Part shown: positions 6,911 to 14,653 of the stretch, one piece after another
Layout: every line of letters starts with the position of its first letter
Numbering within the stretch: position 1 is the stretch's first letter
From: JAYZQT01 sp964412235
GTDB lineage: Bacteria > Pseudomonadota > Alphaproteobacteria > MPNO01 > UBA830
Assembly (NCBI GenBank): GCA_964412235.1
Contig: CAYPNT010000055.1
Span: 1-19,588 of the forward strand
Length of the DNA: 19,588 nt
Reading direction: 5' to 3'
Program-made: the position numbers and the translations under genes
The notes under the pieces: generated by a model
The model's database searches: none
The model's input: the letters and a program-made list of their open reading frames with translations, nothing else
What the model was told of the DNA's origin: nothing

Positions 6911-7545
6911 TTTAGAAATTCCCCTAATAGGTGTAACCCCGTTATCTGGCTTTTTTCTGGATGAAACTGAGTTCCAATGATATTTTCTCTTCCAATGATC
7001 GCTGGAAACTTCTGGTCGTAATCAACTGTTGCCAGAACATTGTCTGGGTCTTTACAAGAAAAATAATAACTATGGACAAAATAAGCGTGCGCCCCTTTTG
7101 GAAACCCTGACAAAACAGGATGGGTGGAGTTTTCTGGAAGATGAACCACGTTCCAGCCCATATGAGGTATTTTCAATTTTGGTCCTTTGGACTCAATCGG
7201 TTGAACCTCGCCCGGGATCCAGCCAAATCCCTTATGTCGACCGTTTTCGAGTCCATAGTTGGCCAATAACTGCATTCCTACACAAATACCTAGAAAAGGC
7301 TTTCTTTGTTCTTTTACACTGTGCTCTAAGGCATCTAGCATACCAGGTATAGAGCCCAATCCATTTGCACAGTCTTCAAACGCCCCGACACCTGGTAGAA
7401 CTATTCTATCCGCTGTGGAGAGTATGGCTGCTTTTTTTGTAACGATAATCGAAGTTTTTATATCAGCCTCCACGGCTGCCTTTTCCAGGGCTTTGCTGAC
7501 GGATCGCAAATTTCCGGACCCGTAGTCTATCACAACAGTATTCAT
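6889..7545 (-). CDS. hisH: Imidazole glycerol phosphate synthase, glutamine amidotransferase subunit HisH
   Basis: HisH hydrolyses glutamine and channels ammonia to HisF. From ATG 7545 the product is 218 residues with the class I amidotransferase triad: Cys88 in FLGICVGMQ, His195 and Glu197 in GTQFHPEKSQ. The opening MNTVVIDYGSGNLRSV is the classic HisH N-terminus. The reading frame extends upstream to 7659, but that 38-residue extension would overlap hisB and matches no HisH sequence, so 7545 is chosen. The gap from the hisB stop is only 7 bp. Confidence 0.97.
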   Translation of the reverse strand: MNTVVIDYGSGNLRSVSKALEKAAVEADIKTSIIVTKKAAILSTADRIVLPGVGAFEDCANGLGSIPGMLDALEHSVKEQRKPFLGICVGMQLLANYGLENGRHKGFGWIPGEVQPIESKGPKLKIPHMGWNVVHLPENSTHPVLSGFPKGAHAYFVHSYYFSCKDPDNVLATVDYDQKFPAIIGRENIIGTQFHPEKSQITGLHLLGEFLKWNGDKE

Positions 7546-7552
7546 TGCTCGC

Positions 7553-8146
7553 TTAACCGCTGAGGGTCCCCTTTGTAGAAGGAACGGAGCTAGGTGCGCG
7601 TGGGTCTGGCTCCACCGCGGCTCGCAACCCACGAGCAAGCGCCTTGAAGCAACTTTCAACTATGTGGTGATTATTTTCACCATAAATATTCTCCACGTGT
7701 AGGGTTATCCGCGCATTCTGTGCGAACGCCTGAAACCACTCCTTAAATAATTCTGTATCCATTTCTCCAAGTTTAGGCTTGGAGAAATTTACCGCCCATA
7801 TAAGGTAAGGCCTGTCCGACACATCGATGGATACGCGGCTCAAAGTTTCATCCATCGGTATTGTAGAAGACGCAAATCGCATAATTCCGCGACGATCGCC
7901 TAACGCCTTATGCACAGCTGCACCAATAGCAATAGCGGTGTCTTCAGTTGTGTGGTGGTAGTCAATATGGAGGTCTCCTTCTGCAGACACGGTTAGGTCG
8001 ATCAAGCTATGTCGAGAAAGCTGCTCTAGCATATGATCAAGAAAGCCTATCCCAGTGTTCACATTATAGGTTCCACTACCGTCCAGGTTTACCGTGACCT
8101 CGATCTTAGTTTCCTTGGTTTGTCGTTGGATGCTTGCTTCACGCAT
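7553..8146 (-). CDS. hisB: Imidazoleglycerol-phosphate dehydratase HisB
   Basis: HisB dehydrates imidazole glycerol phosphate to imidazole acetol phosphate. The 197-residue product is the monofunctional form, without the histidinol-phosphatase domain of enterobacterial HisB. The metal-binding motifs are GFLDHMLEQLSRHS at 34-47, HIDYHHTTEDTAIAIG at 60-75 and the second repeat's ENNHHIVES at 157-165. It is the first gene of the leftward his operon, in the order hisB, hisH, GNAT, hisA, hisF, hisE, HIT. The ATG at 8146 has only a weak Shine-Dalgarno (ACGGA). Confidence 0.98.
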   Translation of the reverse strand: MREASIQRQTKETKIEVTVNLDGSGTYNVNTGIGFLDHMLEQLSRHSLIDLTVSAEGDLHIDYHHTTEDTAIAIGAAVHKALGDRRGIMRFASSTIPMDETLSRVSIDVSDRPYLIWAVNFSKPKLGEMDTELFKEWFQAFAQNARITLHVENIYGENNHHIVESCFKALARGLRAAVEPDPRAPSSVPSTKGTLSG

Positions 8147-8210
8147 AATTTGTTATCCGTTCCGGCGGCATATTACTCTGGGGCTAAGGTGCCTATTCCA
8201 TTACATCGCT

Positions 8211-8239
8211 ATTAAATTCGCGTCTTTTATCAGTAACAA
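8211..8239 (-). promoter_or_regulatory. Candidate sigma70 promoter of the his operon
   Basis: On the minus strand TTGTTA (8239-8234) and TTTAAT (8216-8211) are separated by exactly 17 bp. The -35 box matches TTGACA at 4 of 6 positions and the -10 box matches TATAAT at 5 of 6. It lies 65 bp upstream of the hisB start codon. Confidence 0.45.
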
Positions 8240-8289
8240 TTGGAACGTGCTAGTATATGCCACTGTATAAAAACATAGTTTGCTGTTTT

Positions 8290-8306
8290 TGGGCCTCAAG
8301 GGCCCA
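8290..8306. repeat. GC-rich inverted repeat in the hisB-hslV gap
   Basis: TGGGCC (8290-8295) and GGCCCA (8301-8306) form a perfect 6-bp stem around TCAAG. It is preceded by TTTTT on the plus strand and lacks a downstream T-tract in either direction, so it is not a normal terminator. A boundary element or protein-binding site between the two promoters is possible. Confidence 0.45.
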
Positions 8307-8388
8307 GAAGCCCATACATAAATACATGCATTCATAAACTTGTGATACCCTTTAAGCATAAAATATGGCCATTAACCTGTTATGCGGT

Positions 8389-8418
8389 CTTGAAGTTCTA
8401 CCAAGAAACCTCATGTTA
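8389..8418 (+). promoter_or_regulatory. Candidate sigma32 (RpoH) heat-shock promoter of hslVU
   Basis: CTTGAA (8389-8394) is an exact match to the sigma32 -35 core. After 14 bp comes CCTCATGTTA (8409-8418), one mismatch from CCCCATNT over its first 8 bases. It lies 57 bp upstream of the hslV ATG on the correct strand. hslVU is a classical RpoH target, so sequence and context agree. Confidence 0.65.
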
Positions 8419-8475
8419 AGGGGCAATACTTCTAAAATAGGGCACGGGGCTCTACGTTGAAAGGGTTTTCATCTA

Positions 8476-9024
8476 ATGGTCGATAAGACTACAAGGTCCT
8501 GGCACGGCACAACAATATTATCCGTCCGTAAGAACAATGAAGTTGTTGTTGCGGGTGATGGGCAGGTTACCTTCGGCAACACTGTGATAAAATCTAATGC
8601 TCGAAAGGTTCGCAGATTAAGTGATGGGGCTGTTATTGCCGGTTTTGCTGGCGCCACCGCTGACGCGTTCACTCTTTTTGAGCGGTTAGAAGGAAAGCTC
8701 GAACAGCACCCCGGTCAACTAACTAGGGCTTGTGTGGAGTTGGCAAAAGATTGGCGCACCGATCGATATCTTCGCCGTCTCGAAGCAATGATGGCAGTTG
8801 CTGATCAAAATGTTTCGCTTGTTTTAAGTGGTACGGGTGATGTTTTAGAGCCCGAGGATGGTTTGATTGGTATAGGTTCTGGCGGTTCGTATGCCTTAGC
8901 TGCCGCGCGAGCAATGTATGATAATGAGGCGTACAAGGCGGACGACATTGTTCGCAAATCTATGAAGATTGCTTCCGATATTTGCATTTATACCAACCAA
9001 AACATAACTGTTGAAAGTCTGTAA
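8476..9024 (+). CDS. hslV: HslUV protease, peptidase subunit HslV
   Basis: HslV (ClpQ) is the proteasome-like N-terminal-threonine peptidase that forms two stacked hexamers capped by HslU. The 182-residue product carries a short propeptide, MVDKTTRSWHG, whose removal exposes the catalytic Thr12 in TTILSVRK. Other conserved segments are VVVAGDGQVTFGNTV (23-37), AGFAGATADAFTLFERLE (55-72) and GIGSGGSYALAAARA. ATG 8476 is preceded by AAGGG at 8461-8465. hslU follows after 3 bp, so the two subunits are co-expressed, probably under the heat-shock promoter upstream. Confidence 0.98.
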   Translation: MVDKTTRSWHGTTILSVRKNNEVVVAGDGQVTFGNTVIKSNARKVRRLSDGAVIAGFAGATADAFTLFERLEGKLEQHPGQLTRACVELAKDWRTDRYLRRLEAMMAVADQNVSLVLSGTGDVLEPEDGLIGIGSGGSYALAAARAMYDNEAYKADDIVRKSMKIASDICIYTNQNITVESL

Positions 9025-9027
9025 GTA

Positions 9028-10338
9028 GTGACAAATTTTTCCCCTCGAGAAATAGTTTCAGAATTGGATCGTTTTATAGTCGGCCAGAATGACGCTAAAC
9101 GGGCTGTCGCGATAGCGCTTCGAAATCGCTGGCGCCGCCAACAGCTAGAGGAAGATCTCAGAGAAGAAATTCTTCCTAAAAATATATTGATGATCGGTCC
9201 CACTGGTGTTGGCAAAACAGAAATTGCGCGGCGGCTAGCGCGGTTGGCAGATGCCCCATTCCTCAAGGTCGAAGCGACAAAGTTCACAGAAGTCGGTTAC
9301 GTGGGCCGTGATGTCGAATCAATAGTTCGGGATCTCGTTGAAATTGCCGTCCATATGACAAGAGAGCGTATGCGCAAGGAGGTTGCAGCGCGGGCGGAGA
9401 TTGCGGCTGAGGAACGAGTTCTTGATGCGTTGGTGGGTGAAAAGGCGAGCAAAGACACCCGCCAAAAGTTCCGAACGATGCTACGGCAAGGTGAATTGGA
9501 TGACCGCGAAATTGAAATACAAATTGCGGACAGTGCTGGTGGAATGCCCACAATGGAAATTCCGGGAATGCCTGGAGCACAAATGGGGATGATAAATCTG
9601 AATGATATGTTCGGAAAAGCTCTTGGCGGCGGAACTCGGAGTAAAAAAATAAATGTAGGTGATAGCTATGAGGTTTTAATAGCTGAGGAAAGTGACAAAC
9701 TTCTCGATGACGATGTAGTTGTTAAAACAGCTGTAGAGTCCGTCGAACAAAATGGAATTGTATTCATCGATGAAATAGACAAGATTTGTGCTGGATCCGA
9801 TGGTCGGGCAAGTGCCGATGTTAGCCGAGAGGGTGTCCAGCGGGATTTGTTACCGCTAATCGAAGGCACCAACGTGCCTACTAAACATGGAACCGTTAAA
9901 ACTGATCATATTTTGTTTATTGCCTCTGGCGCGTTTCATCTCGCGAAGCCAGCTGACCTGTTACCAGAATTGCAAGGTCGTCTGCCAATTCGCGTGGAGC
10001 TCAAGGCTCTTACTCAAGAAGATTTTAGGCGAATTTTAACTGAACCAGAGGCTAATTTAATACGTCAGTACACGGCATTAATGGGCACAGAGGATCTTAC
10101 AATTGATTTTACCGAGGACGCTATAAATGCGTTGGCAGCATTAGCCACCGAGGTTAATAGTTCAGTTGAAAACATTGGGGCTCGACGGCTGCATACAGTA
10201 ATGGAACGTTTGCTTGAGGACGTATCTTTCTCAGCGTCTGACCGGGGCGGTGAAACTATTACTATTGATGATGGATTTGTAGAAAAAAATGTAGCAGATC
10301 TCGCCAAGAATTCAGATCTCTCGAGATTTATACTTTAG
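9028..10338 (+). CDS. hslU: HslUV protease, ATPase subunit HslU
   Basis: HslU (ClpY) is the AAA+ unfoldase that feeds substrates to HslV. The 436-residue product has Walker A GPTGVGKT at 57-64, the pore motif GYVGRD at 90-95, an intermediate I-domain at roughly 110-240, Walker B IVFIDEIDKI at 244-253 and the C-terminal LSRFIL tail that docks into HslV to activate it. The start is GTG 9028, 3 bp after the hslV stop; the product begins MTNFSPREIVSELDRFIVGQ as in the family. No clear terminator separates it from the convergent smr gene 17 bp away. Confidence 0.98.
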   Translation: MTNFSPREIVSELDRFIVGQNDAKRAVAIALRNRWRRQQLEEDLREEILPKNILMIGPTGVGKTEIARRLARLADAPFLKVEATKFTEVGYVGRDVESIVRDLVEIAVHMTRERMRKEVAARAEIAAEERVLDALVGEKASKDTRQKFRTMLRQGELDDREIEIQIADSAGGMPTMEIPGMPGAQMGMINLNDMFGKALGGGTRSKKINVGDSYEVLIAEESDKLLDDDVVVKTAVESVEQNGIVFIDEIDKICAGSDGRASADVSREGVQRDLLPLIEGTNVPTKHGTVKTDHILFIASGAFHLAKPADLLPELQGRLPIRVELKALTQEDFRRILTEPEANLIRQYTALMGTEDLTIDFTEDAINALAALATEVNSSVENIGARRLHTVMERLLEDVSFSASDRGGETITIDDGFVEKNVADLAKNSDLSRFIL

Positions 10339-10355
10339 TCAGTTGCTTTAGTTTT

Positions 10356-10898
10356 TTACTTCTTTCTTTTTATGAGGATATAAAAAGCACCATTGCCCCC
10401 ATCCTGGGGCCGGGCCGGTGAAAATCCAAGTATTCGGTTTCTATTTTCTACAGCATTTATCCATTGGGGTAATTCGCGTCGGATAATGCCACCACCCTGT
10501 TTTGTTAGCCCTTTGCCCGTAATAACCAATATACACCGGGTGCCTTCGGAATATGCTTTGCCGATAATATTATTGAACGCACGATGCGCCTTTTCAACAG
10601 TTAACCCATGTAAGTCTATCTGGGCTGTAGGGCGTAATTTACCTTTTCGCAACCTATCCATGCTCCGCCGATCAAGATTAGTTGCTACTCCTGGTCTCAG
10701 TTCTGGCGTTGTGAGATCTTTGAACAAGTCGTTTCTTTGTTCTACAGATGCCCTGGGTGTTGGTTTGGTTGTGTTAAGTGTGTTTTTTTTGTTTTTTCTG
10801 AGATTATGTATTGGTGTGACATTCGACATAGCGGCTAGAAAAAGCGCTGCGTCCCCGATGTCTGCCGAGTTTTGGGTTTTGGCTATTTTCTTTTTCAT
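10356..10898 (-). CDS. Smr/MutS2-domain protein
   Basis: A 180-residue protein with a C-terminal Smr domain (about 93-177) showing IDLHGLTVEKAHRAF with DLHG at 95-98, and VITGKGLTKQGGGIIRRELPQWI with TGKG at 127-130. Smr domains are nucleases or nucleic-acid-binding modules; this short stand-alone form is widespread in Alphaproteobacteria and its exact target is not established. The first 90 residues are basic, rich in Asn and Thr, and probably disordered. It is the last gene of the leftward tim44-mltA-smr operon, 10 bp after mltA. Confidence 0.92.
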   Translation of the reverse strand: MKKKIAKTQNSADIGDAALFLAAMSNVTPIHNLRKNKKNTLNTTKPTPRASVEQRNDLFKDLTTPELRPGVATNLDRRSMDRLRKGKLRPTAQIDLHGLTVEKAHRAFNNIIGKAYSEGTRCILVITGKGLTKQGGGIIRRELPQWINAVENRNRILGFSPARPQDGGNGAFYILIKRKK

Positions 10899-10908
10899 CT
10901 CATAAATT

Positions 10909-12117
10909 CTAGTTTTTAAATTGGCCTTGATTGGTTGAATGGCTGATCACGCTTGTCTTAGGAACCAATACCCAATATCTCCCACGGGATTTCATTTTGC
11001 CAGCAATACGTTTTGCGCGGTTCCCACTCCCCCAGAAAATATCTGCTCGTACCGGCCCCCGGATGGCGCCGCCCGTATCTTGAGTAATCATTAATCTTCT
11101 GTATGGCGTATTATTTGGAAGGACTGTATCCAACCAAATGGGAAGCCCTAACGGTAATAGCCGCGTATCAATCGCAACACTGCGTTCTGGGGTCAGGGGA
11201 ACACCTTGAGAGCCAATCGGCCCCATTCCTTGATATTCTCTAAAAAATATGTAGCTTTTATTAGTCCGCATGAGTTGGACGCCTTTATACGGATGTTTAT
11301 CTAACCATCTTTGGATAGATTGCATGGATATTTTTTCTTTCGATATCACGCCTTTTTGAATTAGTTCTCTTCCGATTGCTTTATACGCGTGTCCGTTGGT
11401 AGCGGAATATCCTATTCTCATTATCTCGCCACTGCGGAGGCGTATACGACCTGAGCCTTGTATATGCAGAAAAAAGGCGTCGGACAGACTGCCAACCCAA
11501 ACCAGCTCTAGGTTTTTCCCCATTAAAACACCCTGCTCGATCGTTGACCGATCATGGTACGGGATTAAGGATCCTCTCACCACTCTACCATGGATTTGCT
11601 TGCCTTTAAGGCCTTTCACAAAAAGGCCTAAGTTGACAGATATGAGGTCGGGGGGGCGGATAAGGAGCGGCACTGAAAACTCACGATCGCGTCTTCGGGA
11701 ACCACGTAATTCAGGCTCATAATAACCCGTAATAAGCCCATCGACCCCCTTTTGACCTATGACGGCGTGGGGAAGAAAGAAACGTTCAAAATATTTTCTC
11801 GCATCGCTTGAGCTTCCCCCACTGATTCGTCGAGCTTCGGAGCAACTTTGTTTCCAAAATTGCAGGGTGCCAAACTTAGCGATGCCCCTTTTCTCGACCA
11901 CCGGACAGGATCGTATAAACGCTTTAAGGGCCGCCTTATGGTCGTCGCTCGCCCACTGATGCAAATCTTTATATTCGACGGGCACAAGTCTAATATTGGG
12001 GTTTGACTGTTTTTGTGGACGTTCGACGCAGGAACCTAAACAAAAGCCGACTGATAATGCTAACCCTAATCCAAACAAGCGTACTGCTATATTGTTTGGT
12101 GTTATAGCATGTTCCAT
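10909..12117 (-). CDS. mltA: Membrane-bound lytic murein transglycosylase A
   Basis: MltA cleaves the beta-1,4 glycosidic bond of peptidoglycan to leave 1,6-anhydromuramic acid, working from the outer membrane. The 402-residue product has a lipoprotein signal with lipobox LGSC (Cys30). The MltA domain (about 115-300) begins at LPHAVIGQKGVDGLITGYYEPELRGS and includes IPYHDRSTI and FFLHIQGSGRI. The C-terminal 3D domain has TQDTGGAIRG (345-354) and ADIFWGSG (358-365); Asp359 corresponds to the catalytic Asp of the family. It sits 30 bp after tim44 and 10 bp before smr. Confidence 0.96.
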   Translation of the reverse strand: MEHAITPNNIAVRLFGLGLALSVGFCLGSCVERPQKQSNPNIRLVPVEYKDLHQWASDDHKAALKAFIRSCPVVEKRGIAKFGTLQFWKQSCSEARRISGGSSSDARKYFERFFLPHAVIGQKGVDGLITGYYEPELRGSRRRDREFSVPLLIRPPDLISVNLGLFVKGLKGKQIHGRVVRGSLIPYHDRSTIEQGVLMGKNLELVWVGSLSDAFFLHIQGSGRIRLRSGEIMRIGYSATNGHAYKAIGRELIQKGVISKEKISMQSIQRWLDKHPYKGVQLMRTNKSYIFFREYQGMGPIGSQGVPLTPERSVAIDTRLLPLGLPIWLDTVLPNNTPYRRLMITQDTGGAIRGPVRADIFWGSGNRAKRIAGKMKSRGRYWVLVPKTSVISHSTNQGQFKN

Positions 12118-12147
12118 TTATCTTTATGACTTGTAAGCGTATTGTTG

Positions 12148-12828
12148 TTAGTTCTGACTTCTAGTCTCGACGAGCCTCCAATTTGGGTCGTGTGACTTGG
12201 TGTCTCGGCTGAACATCCAGATATCTGTGATCTTTGTCACGGTATTGGGAACCCCATCAATAATTCGATCTTCGGCATCACGGGTTAGGTTGACCTGCTC
12301 AGAGACGAATTTCATAGTTACCAGTGCATTTTGCCCCTCAATACCCGCTTCTATCACCTCTGCGGTGTCTATACTGGTTATCGCGGTTTCCAGTGTTTCT
12401 TCGCGCTGCTCTCGTTCTTCGATCGCTGCATTAAAATCCTCAAAAACGTCGTCTGATAGAAAGGATTGAAGGGTTTCTATATCTCCTTCTGCGAAGGCTT
12501 GTACGATAATCTCGAATGCTCCACGGGCACCTTCGGAGAACTCCGAGAGGTCGAAGGAGGCATCGGCCGCTTTTATTTTGTTGACGCCTTCTAGGATTGG
12601 GTCGTCCGTTTTTTTGTCCAAAACTGGCAAATCTTCGGGTGAGCTTTGCTCTTTAGAATTATTTGGAAATTCCACAACCTCACTTTTACCAGATCCCTCT
12701 TGTTTTGGCTCTGAGACCACATCTTCTTTTGATCGTTGATTGCCGGTTCTTTTTCCTAATACGCTCCTTAGTCGCAAAACCAAAAAGGCGGCAACCATCG
12801 CGAACAATAGGAGGTCCAGATCACCCAT
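12148..12828 (-). CDS. Tim44-like domain protein (bacterial TimA type)
   Basis: A 226-residue homologue of mitochondrial Tim44, conserved in Alphaproteobacteria. MGDLDLLLFAMVAAFLVLRLRSVLGKRTG at the N-terminus is the typical membrane anchor of the family. A charged linker (about 30-90) leads to the C-terminal NTF2-like Tim44 domain (about 90-226), containing FEIIVQAFAEGDIETLQSFLSDDVF and ending in DIWMFSRDTKSHDPNWRLVETR. A GTG at 12846 would add six residues; ATG 12828 is preferred because GGCGGAAAG lies upstream and the product then starts as its relatives do. It is the first gene of the tim44-mltA-smr operon and is divergent from fxsA. A role in envelope or respiratory-complex assembly has been proposed for the family. 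Confidence 0.93.
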   Translation of the reverse strand: MGDLDLLLFAMVAAFLVLRLRSVLGKRTGNQRSKEDVVSEPKQEGSGKSEVVEFPNNSKEQSSPEDLPVLDKKTDDPILEGVNKIKAADASFDLSEFSEGARGAFEIIVQAFAEGDIETLQSFLSDDVFEDFNAAIEEREQREETLETAITSIDTAEVIEAGIEGQNALVTMKFVSEQVNLTRDAEDRIIDGVPNTVTKITDIWMFSRDTKSHDPNWRLVETRSQN

Positions 12829-13049
12829 TATTTTGCTTTCCGCCACGCGAAGGTGCTTGGACTAGTGTTAAACACTACACATACGCTGCGACGAAGATAG
12901 ACGCAGAAACTTCATTTCGTTATACCCTTCGTTAACCGCTCGTCGCAAAAAATCACCAGATCGCGTTTAATTGGATTTTAACCACTAAACTATGCGAGTG
13001 CGGATTCGTAATACAGAGTAAATAAGGTGTTATATAGGAAATCGCAAGT

Positions 13050-13565
13050 ATGCCGATTGTTTTGTTAGTACTGTTTATAGGGGTTCCTTTACTCGAAATT
13101 GTTCTTTTCATTGAAATTGGCGGTTTGATCGGGCTGTGGCCGACCATATTTTTTGTATTAGTAACGGCTATTTGTGGGACAATACTCATACGTATTCAGG
13201 GATTAACGATCGTTCGCAGGTTTCAAACCAGCCTTGCCCAAAGGGAACTCCCTGTTCAAGAAGTTTTCAACGGATTGTGTCTACTAATAGCCAGCATTCT
13301 GCTTGTAACGCCGGGTTTCTTCACAGATGCTCTAGGGTTTTTTCTTCTTATACCGGCTGGCCGCCGCATCATTGGCACCGCTTTTTCACAGTGGATAATG
13401 CGATACGCTAATATCCGAGCTCAAAAACCCCCTGAAGCAAATGGGACCTCAACCAATTTTAAAAACCATACGCCCAACCCCGAAAAGCATGGTCCTGTAA
13501 TTGATGGGGATTACGAAGAAATTGGCCCAAAAGGCCCTCCGGTTGATAATGTAAATAAAGACTAA
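13050..13565 (+). CDS. fxsA: FxsA-family membrane protein
   Basis: A 171-residue inner-membrane protein of the FxsA family, named for suppression of F-plasmid phage-T7 exclusion. Hydrophobic segments lie at about 2-24, 25-46 and 73-105. The signature is SILLVTPGFFTDALGFFLLIPAGRR at 82-106. The cytoplasmic tail is hydrophilic and carries the acidic IDGDYEEI motif (151-158) that alphaproteobacterial members often show. ATG 13050 has AGGAA about 9 nt upstream. It diverges from tim44, as in many alphaproteobacteria, but the usual neighbour secB is missing; a convergent lipoprotein gene ends 13 bp downstream. Confidence 0.94.
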   Translation: MPIVLLVLFIGVPLLEIVLFIEIGGLIGLWPTIFFVLVTAICGTILIRIQGLTIVRRFQTSLAQRELPVQEVFNGLCLLIASILLVTPGFFTDALGFFLLIPAGRRIIGTAFSQWIMRYANIRAQKPPEANGTSTNFKNHTPNPEKHGPVIDGDYEEIGPKGPPVDNVNKD

Positions 13566-13578
13566 GGTGGTACTGCTT

Positions 13579-14106
13579 TCAGCCTTGTTGCCGGAAATTT
13601 TCTATGCACCGAGATTGTTTTGTTTGTGTGCCACCATTTGACCCCGTATTAACATAATCAACCCGCAAATCACCATTTTTCGAGTATAAAAAAACCTCTA
13701 AGACACATGATTGACTCTGATAACGCCAATATTCTGCGGGGGGTTCTTTTCGGACAAATAATGGCGAGCCAAAGATGGCCAAAAACTCTTTACTAGTTAG
13801 GCCGACGAGTATTTTTGGTAATCTCACTAATTTGGTTGGCCGTATAGGCATGGCTGGCTTTGGTAAGCTTTCTGTTATTGGGGTTGAAGTTACTTGTGGT
13901 GCCACGGGGGCCACGTTTCGGGTTATCTTGGGGGTGGAAATTATTTGTGGTGCCACGAGGGCCACGTTTCGCATTATTTTAGTGGGTGTTGGCTCTATCG
14001 TGATGCTGCCAACCTTATTTTGGGGGGGCTGGTTCTCGCAGGCGGAAACGCAAAGAAAAACTATAAGCAGTACACGCGCGGGTTTTATAAGTATTGTTTG
14101 AGGCAT
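13579..14106 (-). CDS. Uncharacterised lipoprotein with 17-residue repeats
   Basis: A 175-residue protein with a lipoprotein signal (hydrophobic 12-22, lipobox VSAC, Cys23). A Pro-rich linker (24-98) contains two 17-residue repeats, KIMRNVALVAPQIISTP (43-59) and KITRNVAPVAPQVTSTP (60-76). The C-terminal domain (about 100-170) looks conserved: LTSKEFLAIFGSP, then EPPAEYWRYQSQSCVLEVFLYSK and a late Cys167. The Cys134/Cys167 pair could form a periplasmic disulfide. A similar pattern (LxxLxGxPxxxR, AExWQY, CxLDxFLY) appears in unannotated lipoproteins of Rhodospirillales-type bacteria, from general recollection; no function is known to me. It starts 12 bp after the bactofilin gene and is likely in the same operon. 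The start has no strong Shine-Dalgarno. Confidence 0.85.
   Translation of the reverse strand: MPQTILIKPARVLLIVFLCVSACENQPPQNKVGSITIEPTPTKIMRNVALVAPQIISTPKITRNVAPVAPQVTSTPITESLPKPAMPIRPTKLVRLPKILVGLTSKEFLAIFGSPLFVRKEPPAEYWRYQSQSCVLEVFLYSKNGDLRVDYVNTGSNGGTQTKQSRCIENFRQQG
13879..13980. repeat. Degenerate 51-bp tandem duplication in the lipoprotein gene
   Basis: Bases 13879-13929 and 13930-13980 align without gaps at 43 of 51 positions by my count. They encode the two 17-residue repeats of the minus-strand lipoprotein. The longest shared runs surround GTGGTGCCACG and GGGCCACGTTTCG. Confidence 0.9.
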
Positions 14107-14118
14107 GCCGGAGTCTTA

Positions 14119-14613
14119 TTAACCTGACCCCGAATCATCGGCAAGTCTTAGATCGCCAATTACCTTCCCACCTCGTTCAATCTCTAGTTTTCCATAACGA
14201 ATACCGCCTGTTACCTGGCCGGTTGATCGAACAATTAGAAGTTCACGAGCTGTTAATGTACCATCAAAATGGCCGCTTACTTCTGCTAACTCCACCGATG
14301 CGGAACCGTTGAATGTTCCAGTCGCGGTTATTTCTATCTCGCGACAATCCTCTAAATCCGCTTCAACTTTTCCTTCTATAATGAGGCGGTCACACGAACT
14401 TATATTCCCAGTCAAATGTATTTCACTACCAACAATAAGCTTTTTACTTTCTGGGCTAGAAAGATTGCTGGAATTGCTTATCGTGTGTGGTGCGTGGGTC
14501 GGTCGTTTTATCTCTACTGAACTTGGAGACTGTAGTTCAGCGGCGGTGGTTGTTGATTTTGCCGTAATGCCGGCAGAAAGTTCGGTTTGGGTGGTGTGGT
14601 CACGGTCTACCAT
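14119..14613 (-). CDS. Bactofilin (polymer-forming cytoskeletal protein)
   Basis: A 164-residue bactofilin. These proteins polymerise without nucleotides into filaments that scaffold envelope enzymes. The core beta-helix (about 58-156) starts LIVGSEIHLTGNISSCDRLIIEGKVEAD and continues with rung-like repeats: ITATGTFNG, AEVSGHFDGTLTA, IVRSTGQVTGGIRYGKLEIERGGKVIGDL. The first 55 residues are Ser/Thr-rich and disordered, as usual for the N-terminal tail. The frame runs up to 14712, but the extra 33 residues overlap the upstream membrane-protein gene; ATG 14613 with GAGAG upstream is preferred. It lies 40 bp after the EI24-like gene and 12 bp before the lipoprotein gene. Confidence 0.92.
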   Translation of the reverse strand: MVDRDHTTQTELSAGITAKSTTTAAELQSPSSVEIKRPTHAPHTISNSSNLSSPESKKLIVGSEIHLTGNISSCDRLIIEGKVEADLEDCREIEITATGTFNGSASVELAEVSGHFDGTLTARELLIVRSTGQVTGGIRYGKLEIERGGKVIGDLRLADDSGSG

Positions 14614-14653
14614 GGTTTTGTCTCTCAGCTTGTACCCCTTGAAGGGTAGGTTA

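Larger units (their letters stand above)
8147..8475. other. Divergent hisB-hslV intergenic region
   Basis: These 329 bp separate the his operon (leftward) from hslVU (rightward). They contain the candidate hisB promoter, a GC-rich hairpin at 8290-8306 and the candidate RpoH promoter of hslV, all listed separately. The only open frame of note, 26 codons from ATG 8257, has no ribosome binding site and I do not call it. No RNA gene was recognised. Confidence 0.8.

Noticed and set aside
7546..7659. Upstream extension of hisH
   Set aside because: These 38 codons overlap hisB in another frame, and MNTVVIDYGSGN at 7545 is the normal HisH N-terminus.
8257..8337. 26-codon frame in the hisB-hslV gap (MPLYKNIVCCFW...)
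   Set aside because: No Shine-Dalgarno precedes it, it crosses the hairpin, and the gap is otherwise explained by two promoters.
10393..10905. 170-codon plus-strand frame opposite the smr gene
   Set aside because: Its span almost equals that of the Smr-domain gene, whose DLHG and TGKG motifs are intact; the antisense product has no family features.
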